This document shows, in pieces, positions 1-6,878 of a DNA stretch of 24,559 nt (position 1 is the stretch's first letter; each line of letters starts with the position of its first letter). Under the pieces are notes generated by a model, which was given only the letters and a program-made list of their open reading frames with translations, was not told the DNA's origin and did no database searches. Source of the DNA: Fidelibacterota bacterium TCS55 (GTDB lineage: Bacteria > Fidelibacterota > Marinisomatia > Marinisomatales > TCS55); NCBI GenBank assembly GCA_905182385.1, contig CAJJBS010000053.1, forward strand, positions 1-24,559, given 5' to 3'. A program made the translations under genes and the position numbers.

Positions 1-291
1 AAAAAAGTGCTTGAAGAACTTAAAAACAAATTAATTGCTAAAGAAGAATATGAAATCCGTCAAAAAATTGATGATATTTTACTAAATGATAAAAGAAGAA
101 AAGAGTCCATAAATCCAATAAAATTAGGAATGATGATTTATGAAGTTGAGAAAATTATGGGAAATCCATCAGAATTAGTAAAAAATGGCCTAGATGATAA
201 GAATCAGCTTTGGATCTATAGATTTGATAATAGAAAAGAACTTTATTTAACTTTTACAAATTATAAACTATTTAGAATCGAAGAAAAATAG
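1..291 (+). CDS. C-terminal part of a small protein, possibly BamE/SmpA-like fold (5' partial)
   Basis: The reading frame is open from base 1. A GTG at 7 could be a start, but the frame continues upstream of it and only six bases are visible, so I treat the gene as cut by the window edge. The first ~35 residues are charged and probably helical (many K, E, D, R). The rest follows the pattern of BamE/SmpA-type modules: I-K-L-G-M at about residues 38-42 of the GTG frame, then EV..IMGNP, a WIYRF strand and a final strand ending FRIEEK. In that family the domain sits on outer-membrane lipoproteins, but no lipobox is visible because the N-terminus is missing. The stop lies 5 bp from the stop of the convergent permease gene. 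Family assignment is tentative and rests on pattern only. Confidence 0.5.
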   Translation, partial: KKVLEELKNKLIAKEEYEIRQKIDDILLNDKRRKESINPIKLGMMIYEVEKIMGNPSELVKNGLDDKNQLWIYRFDNRKELYLTFTNYKLFRIEEK

Positions 292-296
292 AAATA

Positions 297-1418
297 TCAT
301 AAAAGATGTGCATTCTTTCGAACAAAAGTAATTTCTGAAAAAATAACTTTTAAAATACCCGCTGCCGGTACAGCAAAAAGCATTCCTAGGGGCCCTAAGA
401 TTGTTCCTCCAATTAATAATGCCATCATGACTATCATCGGATGTAAACCAACGCTTTTTCCAACTAAAGCTGGAGTAATAAAGTTGCCTTCAATCTGTTG
501 AACAATTAAGAACATAAATATTATATCTAGGATGAAAAAAGGAGAAGGAATTACTCCAAATAAGGTATGCGAAAGGGCTACGTCACTACCCAAATTATTC
601 ATAAAAGCAATTAAGATAGCTGGAACCATGCCTACGAAAGGACCAACTAAAGGTATTAGATTTGCTAAGCCAGCAATAATACCAATAAAAAAAGTAAGTG
701 TTAAATTAGCGCCAAAAAGGTTAAGAATTATAAGGCCAGCAACAGACATGGCTGCAACACTAGCTGCAGATAGAAATTGACCGCGAAGATAGCTAGAGAC
801 AGATTTCTCAATATTATAGATTAATTTTATTCCAAGCTCAAAATATTTATTTGGGATTTGATTAACAAGAGATTTTCTAAAAACATGATATTCTGCGAGT
901 AAAATAATTGTAAAGATAAAAACCATAGCGGCAATAAACATAAAATTACCAACCGCGCTTGCCATTGAAGCCAGTGAACCTATAATAGTGTTTATCAGTT
1001 CGCTTAATTTTCCTGCCATATCATCATTTGAAGAAATAATATTTTGTAAAAAAGTTGGCATAGAGTCAGCAATGTCCTCGCCAATTATTTTAAATTCTTG
1101 TGTTAGTGTATCTTTATCTATTCTATTTGAAAATTCTGTCGCTTGTTGTGAAATTTGGGATATGAAACTACCAATGAATACTCCAATTCCTCCAATTAAG
1201 ATTATAACGACAGCTAGCACAGATAGACCTCGATGGCTTATTTTCCTTTCTAGAGCATCAACGCTTGAAAGCAATACGGTTGTAAATAAAAATGCAAATA
1301 CTAACATTAATACAACATCAGATATATAAGGCCAAATAATTGATATAAACCATAAAGTAATTAGCCCAATTGCTAAGCGGTAAATAAGTTGTAAATAATT
1401 AGTCTCTCTATTAGCCAT
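297..1418 (-). CDS. AI-2E/PerM family (UPF0118) membrane transporter
   Basis: This 373-residue polytopic inner-membrane protein has the layout of the AI-2E exporter/PerM family. Two to three N-terminal hydrophobic segments (about residues 10-75) come first. A soluble amphipathic stretch (about 85-145, DKDTLTQEFKIIGEDIADSM region) follows, then further hydrophobic segments to the end. The C-terminal part holds the family's Gly/Pro-rich loops: GLANLIPLVGPFVGMVPA, then QIEGNFITPALVGKSVGLHP, then GGTILGPLGMLFAVPAA. Known members include AI-2 exporters, Na+/H+ antiporters and proteins of unknown substrate, so no substrate can be given. ATG start with no good SD; 4 bp downstream of the CNB gene and presumably co-transcribed with it. 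It converges with the partial gene at the left edge. Confidence 0.9.
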   Translation of the reverse strand: MANRETNYLQLIYRLAIGLITLWFISIIWPYISDVVLMLVFAFLFTTVLLSSVDALERKISHRGLSVLAVVIILIGGIGVFIGSFISQISQQATEFSNRIDKDTLTQEFKIIGEDIADSMPTFLQNIISSNDDMAGKLSELINTIIGSLASMASAVGNFMFIAAMVFIFTIILLAEYHVFRKSLVNQIPNKYFELGIKLIYNIEKSVSSYLRGQFLSAASVAAMSVAGLIILNLFGANLTLTFFIGIIAGLANLIPLVGPFVGMVPAILIAFMNNLGSDVALSHTLFGVIPSPFFILDIIFMFLIVQQIEGNFITPALVGKSVGLHPMIVMMALLIGGTILGPLGMLFAVPAAGILKVIFSEITFVRKNAHLL

Positions 1419-1422
1419 CTAA

Positions 1423-1935
1423 TTAGTCTTTATTTTTTAATTGAGAATGAATTAGTAAACTATTTGTTCCTCTTAAGCGTTGCCCCAATACACCTCCAAG
1501 ATTAAAAAGTATTTTTTGGCCAAGAACAGGATTGCGCTCTTGGAGAACCATAAGATCTTGTGTAAAAAAACCTAAAAGTTCTGAATCCTTTGTTGCTATT
1601 GCATTTGCTGATCTAGCTTCATCATCAAATAGCGCTAGTTCTCCAAAAAAATCACCTTCTTCAAGCTCAGCCAATATGTTTTCATTATTATTTCTGGTGC
1701 CAATTGTAATTTTAACTGAACCTTGCATGATAATATACATTCCTTCACCAGGTGCGCGATTTTTAAAAATAAAATCACCATTATTATATTGACGATGATG
1801 AATTAATTTTTCAAGCTCAAGAAATTCTTTATTAGAAAAATTTTTAAAAACAGGAACCTGTTTTAGAGTAACAACAGTTTTACTTTCAGAGTCGTTCCAA
1901 CCTTTAAAAATATTTTCCCATTGGGCACTTTTCAA
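1423..1935 (-). CDS. Stand-alone cyclic-nucleotide-binding (CNB) domain protein, no DNA-binding domain
   Basis: This 170-residue soluble protein is essentially one CRP-type cNMP-binding beta-roll (about residues 28-140). The phosphate-binding cassette is intact: F-G-E-L-A-L at 97-102 and R-S-A at 108-110, so E99, R108 and S109 match the cAMP-contacting Glu, Arg and Ser of E. coli CRP. A helical tail (NPVLGQKILFNLGGVLGQRL) follows where CRP would have a helix-turn-helix, so it is unlikely to be a transcription factor. The start is TTG at 1935; an AAGGAG six bases upstream (1942-1947) supports it, and the nearby ATG at 1940 runs into a stop after two codons. It is first in a two-gene minus-strand operon with the permease. 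I infer that it reports cAMP/cGMP level to a membrane partner. Confidence 0.88.
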   Translation of the reverse strand: MKSAQWENIFKGWNDSESKTVVTLKQVPVFKNFSNKEFLELEKLIHHRQYNNGDFIFKNRAPGEGMYIIMQGSVKITIGTRNNNENILAELEEGDFFGELALFDDEARSANAIATKDSELLGFFTQDLMVLQERNPVLGQKILFNLGGVLGQRLRGTNSLLIHSQLKNKD

Positions 1936-1941
1936 ATCATT

Positions 1942-1947
1942 CTCCTT
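1942..1947 (-). promoter_or_regulatory. Shine-Dalgarno of the CNB gene, decides a TTG start
   Basis: On the minus strand AAGGAG ends six bases before TTG 1935-1933. This is one of very few clear SD motifs in the window and fixes the non-ATG start of the CNB protein. Confidence 0.75.
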
Positions 1948-1961
1948 ATTTTGAAAGATAG

Positions 1962-1991
1962 ATTATAGTTATATAAAGGTCTAAGGTTCAA
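1962..1991 (-). promoter_or_regulatory. Sigma-70-like promoter for the CNB/permease operon
   Basis: Minus strand: a perfect TATAAT (1967-1962) is preceded after 18 bp by TTGAAC (1991-1986; 4 of 6 to TTGACA). The predicted transcript start, near 1955, leaves a short leader of about 20 nt holding the AAGGAG. Prediction from consensus only; the AT-rich background raises the chance of false matches. Confidence 0.5.
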
Positions 1992-2002
1992 GCAAAGACA
2001 AT

Positions 2003-2030
2003 TTGACAATGAAATTGCTCTGTCTTTAAT
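2003..2030 (+). promoter_or_regulatory. Sigma-70-like promoter for envC-like/holB/metG
   Basis: A perfect TTGACA (2003-2008), a 16-bp spacer and TTTAAT (2025-2030; 5 of 6) lie just upstream of the EnvC-like gene, giving a leader of about 15 nt. It is back-to-back with the minus-strand promoter; the two -35 boxes are about 11 bp apart, so one bound regulator could affect both. Confidence 0.55.
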
Positions 2031-2051
2031 CAATAAGTAGTTTCAGTCATA

Positions 2052-3248
2052 ATGTTTAGTCATTTTAAATCAATTTCAATTATTCTATTAGTTGGATTTA
2101 TTTGGGGTCAAAGATCCCAACAAGATTTTGCAAAAGAACTCAAAACTCAAAGTAGTGCTATACAATCACTTAAAAATGAGATTGAAGCTACAAAAAAACG
2201 AATTCAATCTGAAGATAGAAAAGAAAAATCTTCAGTAAGAAAAGTTTCTAATCTTTCTGAGGAAATTTCCTTATTGCAAAGATTAGTTAAAGAAATTGAT
2301 AAAGAAGAAAAATTATTAGTAGCAGATATTTCTCGAACAGAAAATCAAATATTTAAAAGTGAAATTCAATTAGATACTTTGCGAACAAGATATGCGAGAC
2401 GAATTAATAAGATTTATAAAAAGGGTCAATTAACAAATTTAGAGAAAGTTTTTAGCTCTACATCTTGGCGACAGGCAATTTATAGATCTAAATATTTAAA
2501 GATCATTGCTAAGATTGATCAAAAGACATATGATACAATAAAGTCACTTTTAGTTGAGATTGGTAAACAAAAAATAAATTTAGAAGCTGCGCTACGCAAA
2601 AAACGTAGATTAAAAAGAGATCGTTCACAAACACTAATATTAGTTCAAAATAAAAGACGTAAAGAGCAAAGAGCACTTATTAATATTAGGCAAAGTCAAA
2701 AAGATTTGAAAACTTTTCTTACTGAAAAACAAGTAGGAGTTAAACAATTAGAAGCTATTATTAATAAAATTCAAGATGATATTAATAGGTTTGAAAGAGA
2801 AGCTAGAATTAGGCAGCAACAACAAGTACTTCAGTCAAAAGAATTTCCTAAGTTAAAAGGACAACTTGAATGGCCGGCTAAAGGGAGAGTAATAACAAAG
2901 TTTGGACGTCAATGGAATCCGAAATTAAAAACAACAACAGAAAATCCAGGGATTGATATTAAAGGGAAACCAGGTTCAGAAGTTAGAACAGTGTTAGGAG
3001 GCATTGTTACAACGATTACTTTTATAAGAGGTTTTGGTACAACAATAATTATTGACCATGGGAATGGTTTCTATACAGTTTATAGCCATGTAACAAATAT
3101 TGAAGTAAATGAAAATAGTCAAGTAAGAGGAGGAGAGGTAATTGCATATATGGGTGATTCGAGTTCAATTAATGGATCTCAATTACATTTTGAAATTTGG
3201 GGACAAAGTAAAAAGCTTGACCCAGAAAAGTGGTTAAAGAAAAAATGA
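2052..3248 (+). CDS. EnvC-like coiled-coil protein with degenerate M23/LytM domain (murein hydrolase activator)
   Basis: 398 residues. An N-terminal hydrophobic signal peptide (about 5-19, SISIILLVGFIWG) directs export. A long charged coiled coil follows (about 22-265, rich in K/E/Q/R), then a C-terminal LytM/M23 domain (about 273-398). In active M23 peptidases the metal and catalytic set is HxGxD, YxH and HxH. Here the first His is Asn (N298-P-G-I-D302), Y344-S-H346 is kept, and HxH reads Q377-L-H379. Losing one zinc ligand and one catalytic His fits EnvC-type amidase activators rather than an active endopeptidase. EnvC family members recruit and activate N-acetylmuramoyl-L-alanine amidases at the division site. 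There is no SD before the ATG. The stop overlaps the next start (ATGA), so it is probably translationally coupled to holB. Confidence 0.85.
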   Translation: MFSHFKSISIILLVGFIWGQRSQQDFAKELKTQSSAIQSLKNEIEATKKRIQSEDRKEKSSVRKVSNLSEEISLLQRLVKEIDKEEKLLVADISRTENQIFKSEIQLDTLRTRYARRINKIYKKGQLTNLEKVFSSTSWRQAIYRSKYLKIIAKIDQKTYDTIKSLLVEIGKQKINLEAALRKKRRLKRDRSQTLILVQNKRRKEQRALINIRQSQKDLKTFLTEKQVGVKQLEAIINKIQDDINRFEREARIRQQQQVLQSKEFPKLKGQLEWPAKGRVITKFGRQWNPKLKTTTENPGIDIKGKPGSEVRTVLGGIVTTITFIRGFGTTIIIDHGNGFYTVYSHVTNIEVNENSQVRGGEVIAYMGDSSSINGSQLHFEIWGQSKKLDPEKWLKKK

Positions 3249-4393
3249 TTTTTTCTGATTTGCAAAAACAAATTTGGAAACGTTTATATCGTATTAAATC
3301 AAATGATAGAATAGGTTCTGCTTATTGTTTCTCAGGTCCTTCCGGGTCCGGGAAAGAATATGCAGCCATAGAATTTGCGAAACTTCTAAATTGTCAAAAA
3401 CCTGAAGAGGTACCCTGTAATAAATGCTCATCATGTCTCAAGTTTAAAAGCCTACAACATCCTAATGTAAAAATTGTTGTTCCTCTTCCAAGTAATGTTA
3501 AGTCTAATAAAAGTGGTGGAGTATTAGATGGATTAAAAAAAGAAGATTTTGAATTATTAACTAATTCAATGATTAAGAAAGGGAAAGAGCCTTTTTATAA
3601 GATAAATATTCCTAACGCTCGTCGAATTACAATAAGCTCAATCAGAGATCTTAGACGTAATATTTATTTAAAATCTCAAACATTTGGTAGAAATGTTATC
3701 TTAATTTTTGATTCACATTTACTTTCAGATGGTGCCGGTGAATCTGCAAATGCACTATTAAAAATTTTAGAAGAGCCTCCAAAAAATACAACTCTTATAT
3801 TAGTTACGGATAAGCGTTCAATGTTATTACCAACAATCTTAAGTAGATGCCAAATAATAAATTTTCCAAGATTAAAAATTGAGATTATTCTTAAAATTTT
3901 AGAATCAATGAATATTAAGAATAAAGATGCGTTACAAATATCATCAATTTCAGATGGAAATATCCATTTGGCTCTGGAATTGTCAAGTCGATCAAAATTT
4001 TATGAAACTTTTTCTGAACTAGAAGATCTCATAAAAATCATTACAAAGGTTGATGAGGGGAGTTGGAGAAAATTTATTGATAGTTTTTCCATGATGGCAC
4101 ATCGTAGACCAGAAGATTTTAAATTTAAAATTTATATTTTACAACTTTGGTTCCATCTTGCATATTCAAATCGTTTAGGGATTAGTGACTACTCTAAATT
4201 TGAATTTTTATTAGAACCATTAGTCGCTTTTAATTCAGATTTTCCTAACGCCGACTTAGCTGGAATTAATCAAATATTAGAAGATATAATACAGTCACTA
4301 ATTAGAAACTATTATACTCCTTTAACTTTGACTAATTTTCTAATCTCAATGCAAAGACTTTTAAAAGGTAAAGAACTAATAAGTATTCCATGA
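3245..4393 (+). CDS. holB: DNA polymerase III subunit delta' (clamp loader)
   Basis: AAA+ clamp-loader subunit, 382 residues from the ATG at 3245. A GTG at 3230 is in frame, but the ATG gives the usual 4-bp ATGA overlap with the preceding stop and an N-terminus fitting the family. Visible motifs: an intact P-loop G-P-S-G-S-G-K37; a zinc-binding cluster C50, C58, C61, C64, close in spacing to E. coli delta'; the NALLKILEEPP segment; and an SRC motif (ILSRCQIINF) typical of delta' and gamma subunits. It loads the sliding clamp as part of the gamma/tau-delta-delta' complex. E. coli delta' has a degenerate P-loop, while here it looks functional. It is too short for DnaX (tau/gamma) and stands next to metG and tatD, as holB often does. 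Overlaps metG by ATGA. Confidence 0.87.
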   Translation: MIFSDLQKQIWKRLYRIKSNDRIGSAYCFSGPSGSGKEYAAIEFAKLLNCQKPEEVPCNKCSSCLKFKSLQHPNVKIVVPLPSNVKSNKSGGVLDGLKKEDFELLTNSMIKKGKEPFYKINIPNARRITISSIRDLRRNIYLKSQTFGRNVILIFDSHLLSDGAGESANALLKILEEPPKNTTLILVTDKRSMLLPTILSRCQIINFPRLKIEIILKILESMNIKNKDALQISSISDGNIHLALELSSRSKFYETFSELEDLIKIITKVDEGSWRKFIDSFSMMAHRRPEDFKFKIYILQLWFHLAYSNRLGISDYSKFEFLLEPLVAFNSDFPNADLAGINQILEDIIQSLIRNYYTPLTLTNFLISMQRLLKGKELISIP

Positions 4394-6258
4394 AAACATT
4401 TTATTTAACAACTCCAATCTATTATGTAAATGATAAACCTCATATTGGGCATGCTTATACAACAATTTTAGCAGATGTTATCACGCGCTTTCATCGAGAT
4501 TTAAACAAGGATGTTTTATTTGTTACTGGGCTAGATGAGCATGGACAAAAAGTTCAAGAAGCGGCTAAAAAACGAGGTGTTGATCCTAAAGCTCACTGTG
4601 ATGAAATGGCGCCAAGGTTTTTAGAATTATGGGAAAGACTTAATATTAAATATGATGACTTCATAAGAACCACTGAATCTCGTCATATTTCAGTCGTACA
4701 AGATATATTACAAACAGTATATGATAATGGTGATATTTATGAAGATGAATATGAAGGTCTTTATTCAGTTTCTGAAGAAAGATTTATTACTGAGAAAGAA
4801 GCTGACTCTGGTCAATTTAAAGATATAAAAAAATTAAAAGAAAAAAATTATTTTTTTAAAATGTCTAAATATCAAAAGACTTTAATTAATCATATAAATA
4901 AAAACCCTAATTTTATTCAACCAGCACATAGAAAAAACGAAGTTTTAGGGTTTTTAAAAAAGCCATTAGAGGATTTATGTATTTCAAGACCTAAATCACG
5001 ACTAAGTTGGGGGATTGACCTTCCTTTTGACTCAAAATATGTAACCTATGTTTGGTTTGATGCTCTAATTAATTATGTAACGGCAGCTGGTTTTAATTCT
5101 AATGAAGAAATGTATAAAAAATACTGGCCCGTCAATTATCATTTAATCGGGAAAGATATTTTAACTACTCATGCCGTTTACTGGCCTACTATGTTAATGT
5201 CAGCACAATTATCTTTGCCAAAAGGTATATTTGCTCATGGATGGTGGTTGAGTGGTGAATCTAAAATGAGTAAATCAGTTGGAAATGTTGTTGACCCCTT
5301 AGGCTTAATAAAAGAATATGGTGTAGATCCAGTTCGTTATTATTTGATGAGAGAGATGGTTTTGGGGAATGATGCAAGTTTTACGATGGAATCTTTTATT
5401 AAACGATACAATAGCGATCTAGCAAATGATTTTGGAAATCTATTAAGTAGAGTTACAAATTTATTAACAAAGTTTTTTGATAGTAAAACTCCAAAATTTG
5501 AAGATAATTCAATCGAGGGCAATTCAATTAAAAATAAGGGTAATGAGTTAATTAAGAATGTTTCAACTAAAATTGAACAGATGAAAGTAAATGAAGCTAT
5601 TGAATTAATATTACAATTTATTAGAAGTGTAAATAAATACTTAGAGATTATGGCTCCATGGAAACTAGTAAAAAGTGATAAAGAATCTGCTGGTAAGGTC
5701 CTCTTCTCAGCAGCTGAAGCATTAAGAGTCTCTAGCCTATTACTCTCTCCTGTGATGCCAGATAAAACTTCAATAATATTAAAAACTTTTTGTGCTGAAA
5801 AGACCAGTGTGAAATGGGGAGAATTAACACCTAATAAAACCATCAAAAAGCACGAGGTTCTTTTCCCCCGAATTGATATAAATAAAATTGAAAAAAAAAA
5901 TATTTCACATAAAAAAAACGTTCAAAAAGATAATATAATTACATTTGATCAATTCAAAGACATAGAGTTAAAGACTGCAAAAATAGTTGAAGTTGAAAAA
6001 GTTGAGGGAGCTGATAAACTATTAAAGATTCAGGTTGAAATAAATAATAAAAAAAAGCAAATCGTTTCAGGTATTGCAGAATATTATTCAAAAGAAGAAT
6101 TAATTGATAAAACCATTATTGTGGTAACTAATTTAAAACCTGCAAAAATTTTTGGGATAGAATCTAATGGTATGTTGTTGGCGGCAAAAAATGGAAAAGA
6201 TTTAACTCTTATTACTTTAAACTCAGAAAAAGTTAATACAGGAATGATAGTTTATTAA
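4390..6258 (+). CDS. metG: Methionyl-tRNA synthetase with C-terminal tRNA-binding domain
   Basis: Class I aminoacyl-tRNA synthetase charging tRNA-Met, cytosolic, 622 residues. HIGH signature at H18-I-G-H21; KMSKS at 292-296. The connective region (about 120-165, YSVSEERF) holds no CxxC pairs, so this is a form without the zinc knuckles. The anticodon-binding helical domain covers about 340-500. Residues about 515-622 form an OB-fold tRNA-binding domain (EMAP/Trbp111 type: FKDIELKTAKIVEVEKVEGA, then SNGMLLAA), which dimerises or binds tRNA in other MetRS. The start lies in an ATGA overlap with holB and has no SD, implying coupled translation. The stop TAA overlaps the stop of the convergent CutC gene by 4 bp, so no separate terminator fits between them. 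Confidence 0.97.
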   Translation: MKTFYLTTPIYYVNDKPHIGHAYTTILADVITRFHRDLNKDVLFVTGLDEHGQKVQEAAKKRGVDPKAHCDEMAPRFLELWERLNIKYDDFIRTTESRHISVVQDILQTVYDNGDIYEDEYEGLYSVSEERFITEKEADSGQFKDIKKLKEKNYFFKMSKYQKTLINHINKNPNFIQPAHRKNEVLGFLKKPLEDLCISRPKSRLSWGIDLPFDSKYVTYVWFDALINYVTAAGFNSNEEMYKKYWPVNYHLIGKDILTTHAVYWPTMLMSAQLSLPKGIFAHGWWLSGESKMSKSVGNVVDPLGLIKEYGVDPVRYYLMREMVLGNDASFTMESFIKRYNSDLANDFGNLLSRVTNLLTKFFDSKTPKFEDNSIEGNSIKNKGNELIKNVSTKIEQMKVNEAIELILQFIRSVNKYLEIMAPWKLVKSDKESAGKVLFSAAEALRVSSLLLSPVMPDKTSIILKTFCAEKTSVKWGELTPNKTIKKHEVLFPRIDINKIEKKNISHKKNVQKDNIITFDQFKDIELKTAKIVEVEKVEGADKLLKIQVEINNKKKQIVSGIAEYYSKEELIDKTIIVVTNLKPAKIFGIESNGMLLAAKNGKDLTLITLNSEKVNTGMIVY

Positions 6259-6878
6259 TTAAACTCATTCACAATATTTCTTCCATGATACTCTTCTACA
6301 TTGATTAATCGATGAATATGATTTATGTTATTAAATGTTATTTTACCCGCAGGAATAATTGATAATCTATCTTTAGCTATACAATTCATTTGCTTGATTA
6401 ATTTAGCACCCTCTCGTGCAGTTTTTTTTCTTCCAGAGCTAAGAATACTAGTTATTCCAGGTATTTGACATAATATTTTTACGGCAGTTAATGAATTATT
6501 TGATATATCAATTGCTTTATGAAAAGTCACTTTTAATGGTGACGAAGCTTTGACTAGTCTTTTGGTCGAAGGAATATTAATAGTAAAATCGAAATTTAAG
6601 ATCCCAAAAACAACGCCTTCAACACCTAGCTTTTTACAATAAGCTATATCGCTCTCCATTAACTTTAACTCATTCTCTGAATAGTTAAAATTACCTTGTC
6701 TTGGTCTAATCATAACTCTTATTGGAATTTTTATTGAGCTAATTATTTTTTTAATGAGTTCTTTTTTTGGAGTAAGACCATCCAAATTAATATTTGAGCA
6801 TAGTTCAATTCTGTGAGCGCCTGATCTTTGAGCTATGAGCGCTTCATTATATGACTGAATGCATGCTTCTTTAATCAA
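6255..6878 (-). CDS. cutC: CutC family protein (copper homeostasis-type TIM barrel)
   Basis: 207 residues, somewhat shorter than the ~245 of typical CutC. Family motifs are present in order: E-A-C near the N-terminus, GAHRIELC, LDGLTP, VMIRPRQGNFNYSE, MESDI, GVVFGIL, VTFHKAID, ILSSGRKKTA, PAGKI..NNI, and a final EEYHG. CutC proteins are cytosolic TIM barrels once linked to copper tolerance; the true role is unsettled. Start is TTG at 6878: the frame upstream reaches a stop after eight codons without an ATG, and the TTGA overlap with the hydroxylase stop suggests coupled translation. It is the second gene of a minus-strand pair sitting between metG and tatD. It is not the choline trimethylamine-lyase that shares the name CutC. 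Confidence 0.87.
   Translation of the reverse strand: MIKEACIQSYNEALIAQRSGAHRIELCSNINLDGLTPKKELIKKIISSIKIPIRVMIRPRQGNFNYSENELKLMESDIAYCKKLGVEGVVFGILNFDFTINIPSTKRLVKASSPLKVTFHKAIDISNNSLTAVKILCQIPGITSILSSGRKKTAREGAKLIKQMNCIAKDRLSIIPAGKITFNNINHIHRLINVEEYHGRNIVNEFN

Noticed and set aside
532..1329. Plus-strand open frames of 82 and 113 codons opposite the permease gene
   Set aside because: They mirror the hydrophobic permease codons; composition and lack of motifs mark them as shadows.
1423..1935. CRP/FNR transcription factor
   Set aside because: The protein ends about 30 residues after the CNB domain and has no helix-turn-helix.
3230..3244. GTG start for holB, five codons upstream of the ATG
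   Set aside because: The ATG at 3245 forms the standard ATGA overlap and gives a family-like N-terminus; neither has an SD.
2052..3248. Active M23 endopeptidase
   Set aside because: A zinc ligand His and a catalytic His are replaced by N298 and Q377.
5340..5846. 168-codon open frame on the minus strand inside metG
   Set aside because: It lies antisense to conserved metG helices, shows no family motif, and AT-rich coding sequence readily gives such frames.
6255..6878. Choline trimethylamine-lyase (also called CutC)
   Set aside because: That enzyme is a glycyl radical protein of over 800 residues; this one is a 207-residue TIM-barrel type with IELC, MIRPR and TFHKA motifs.
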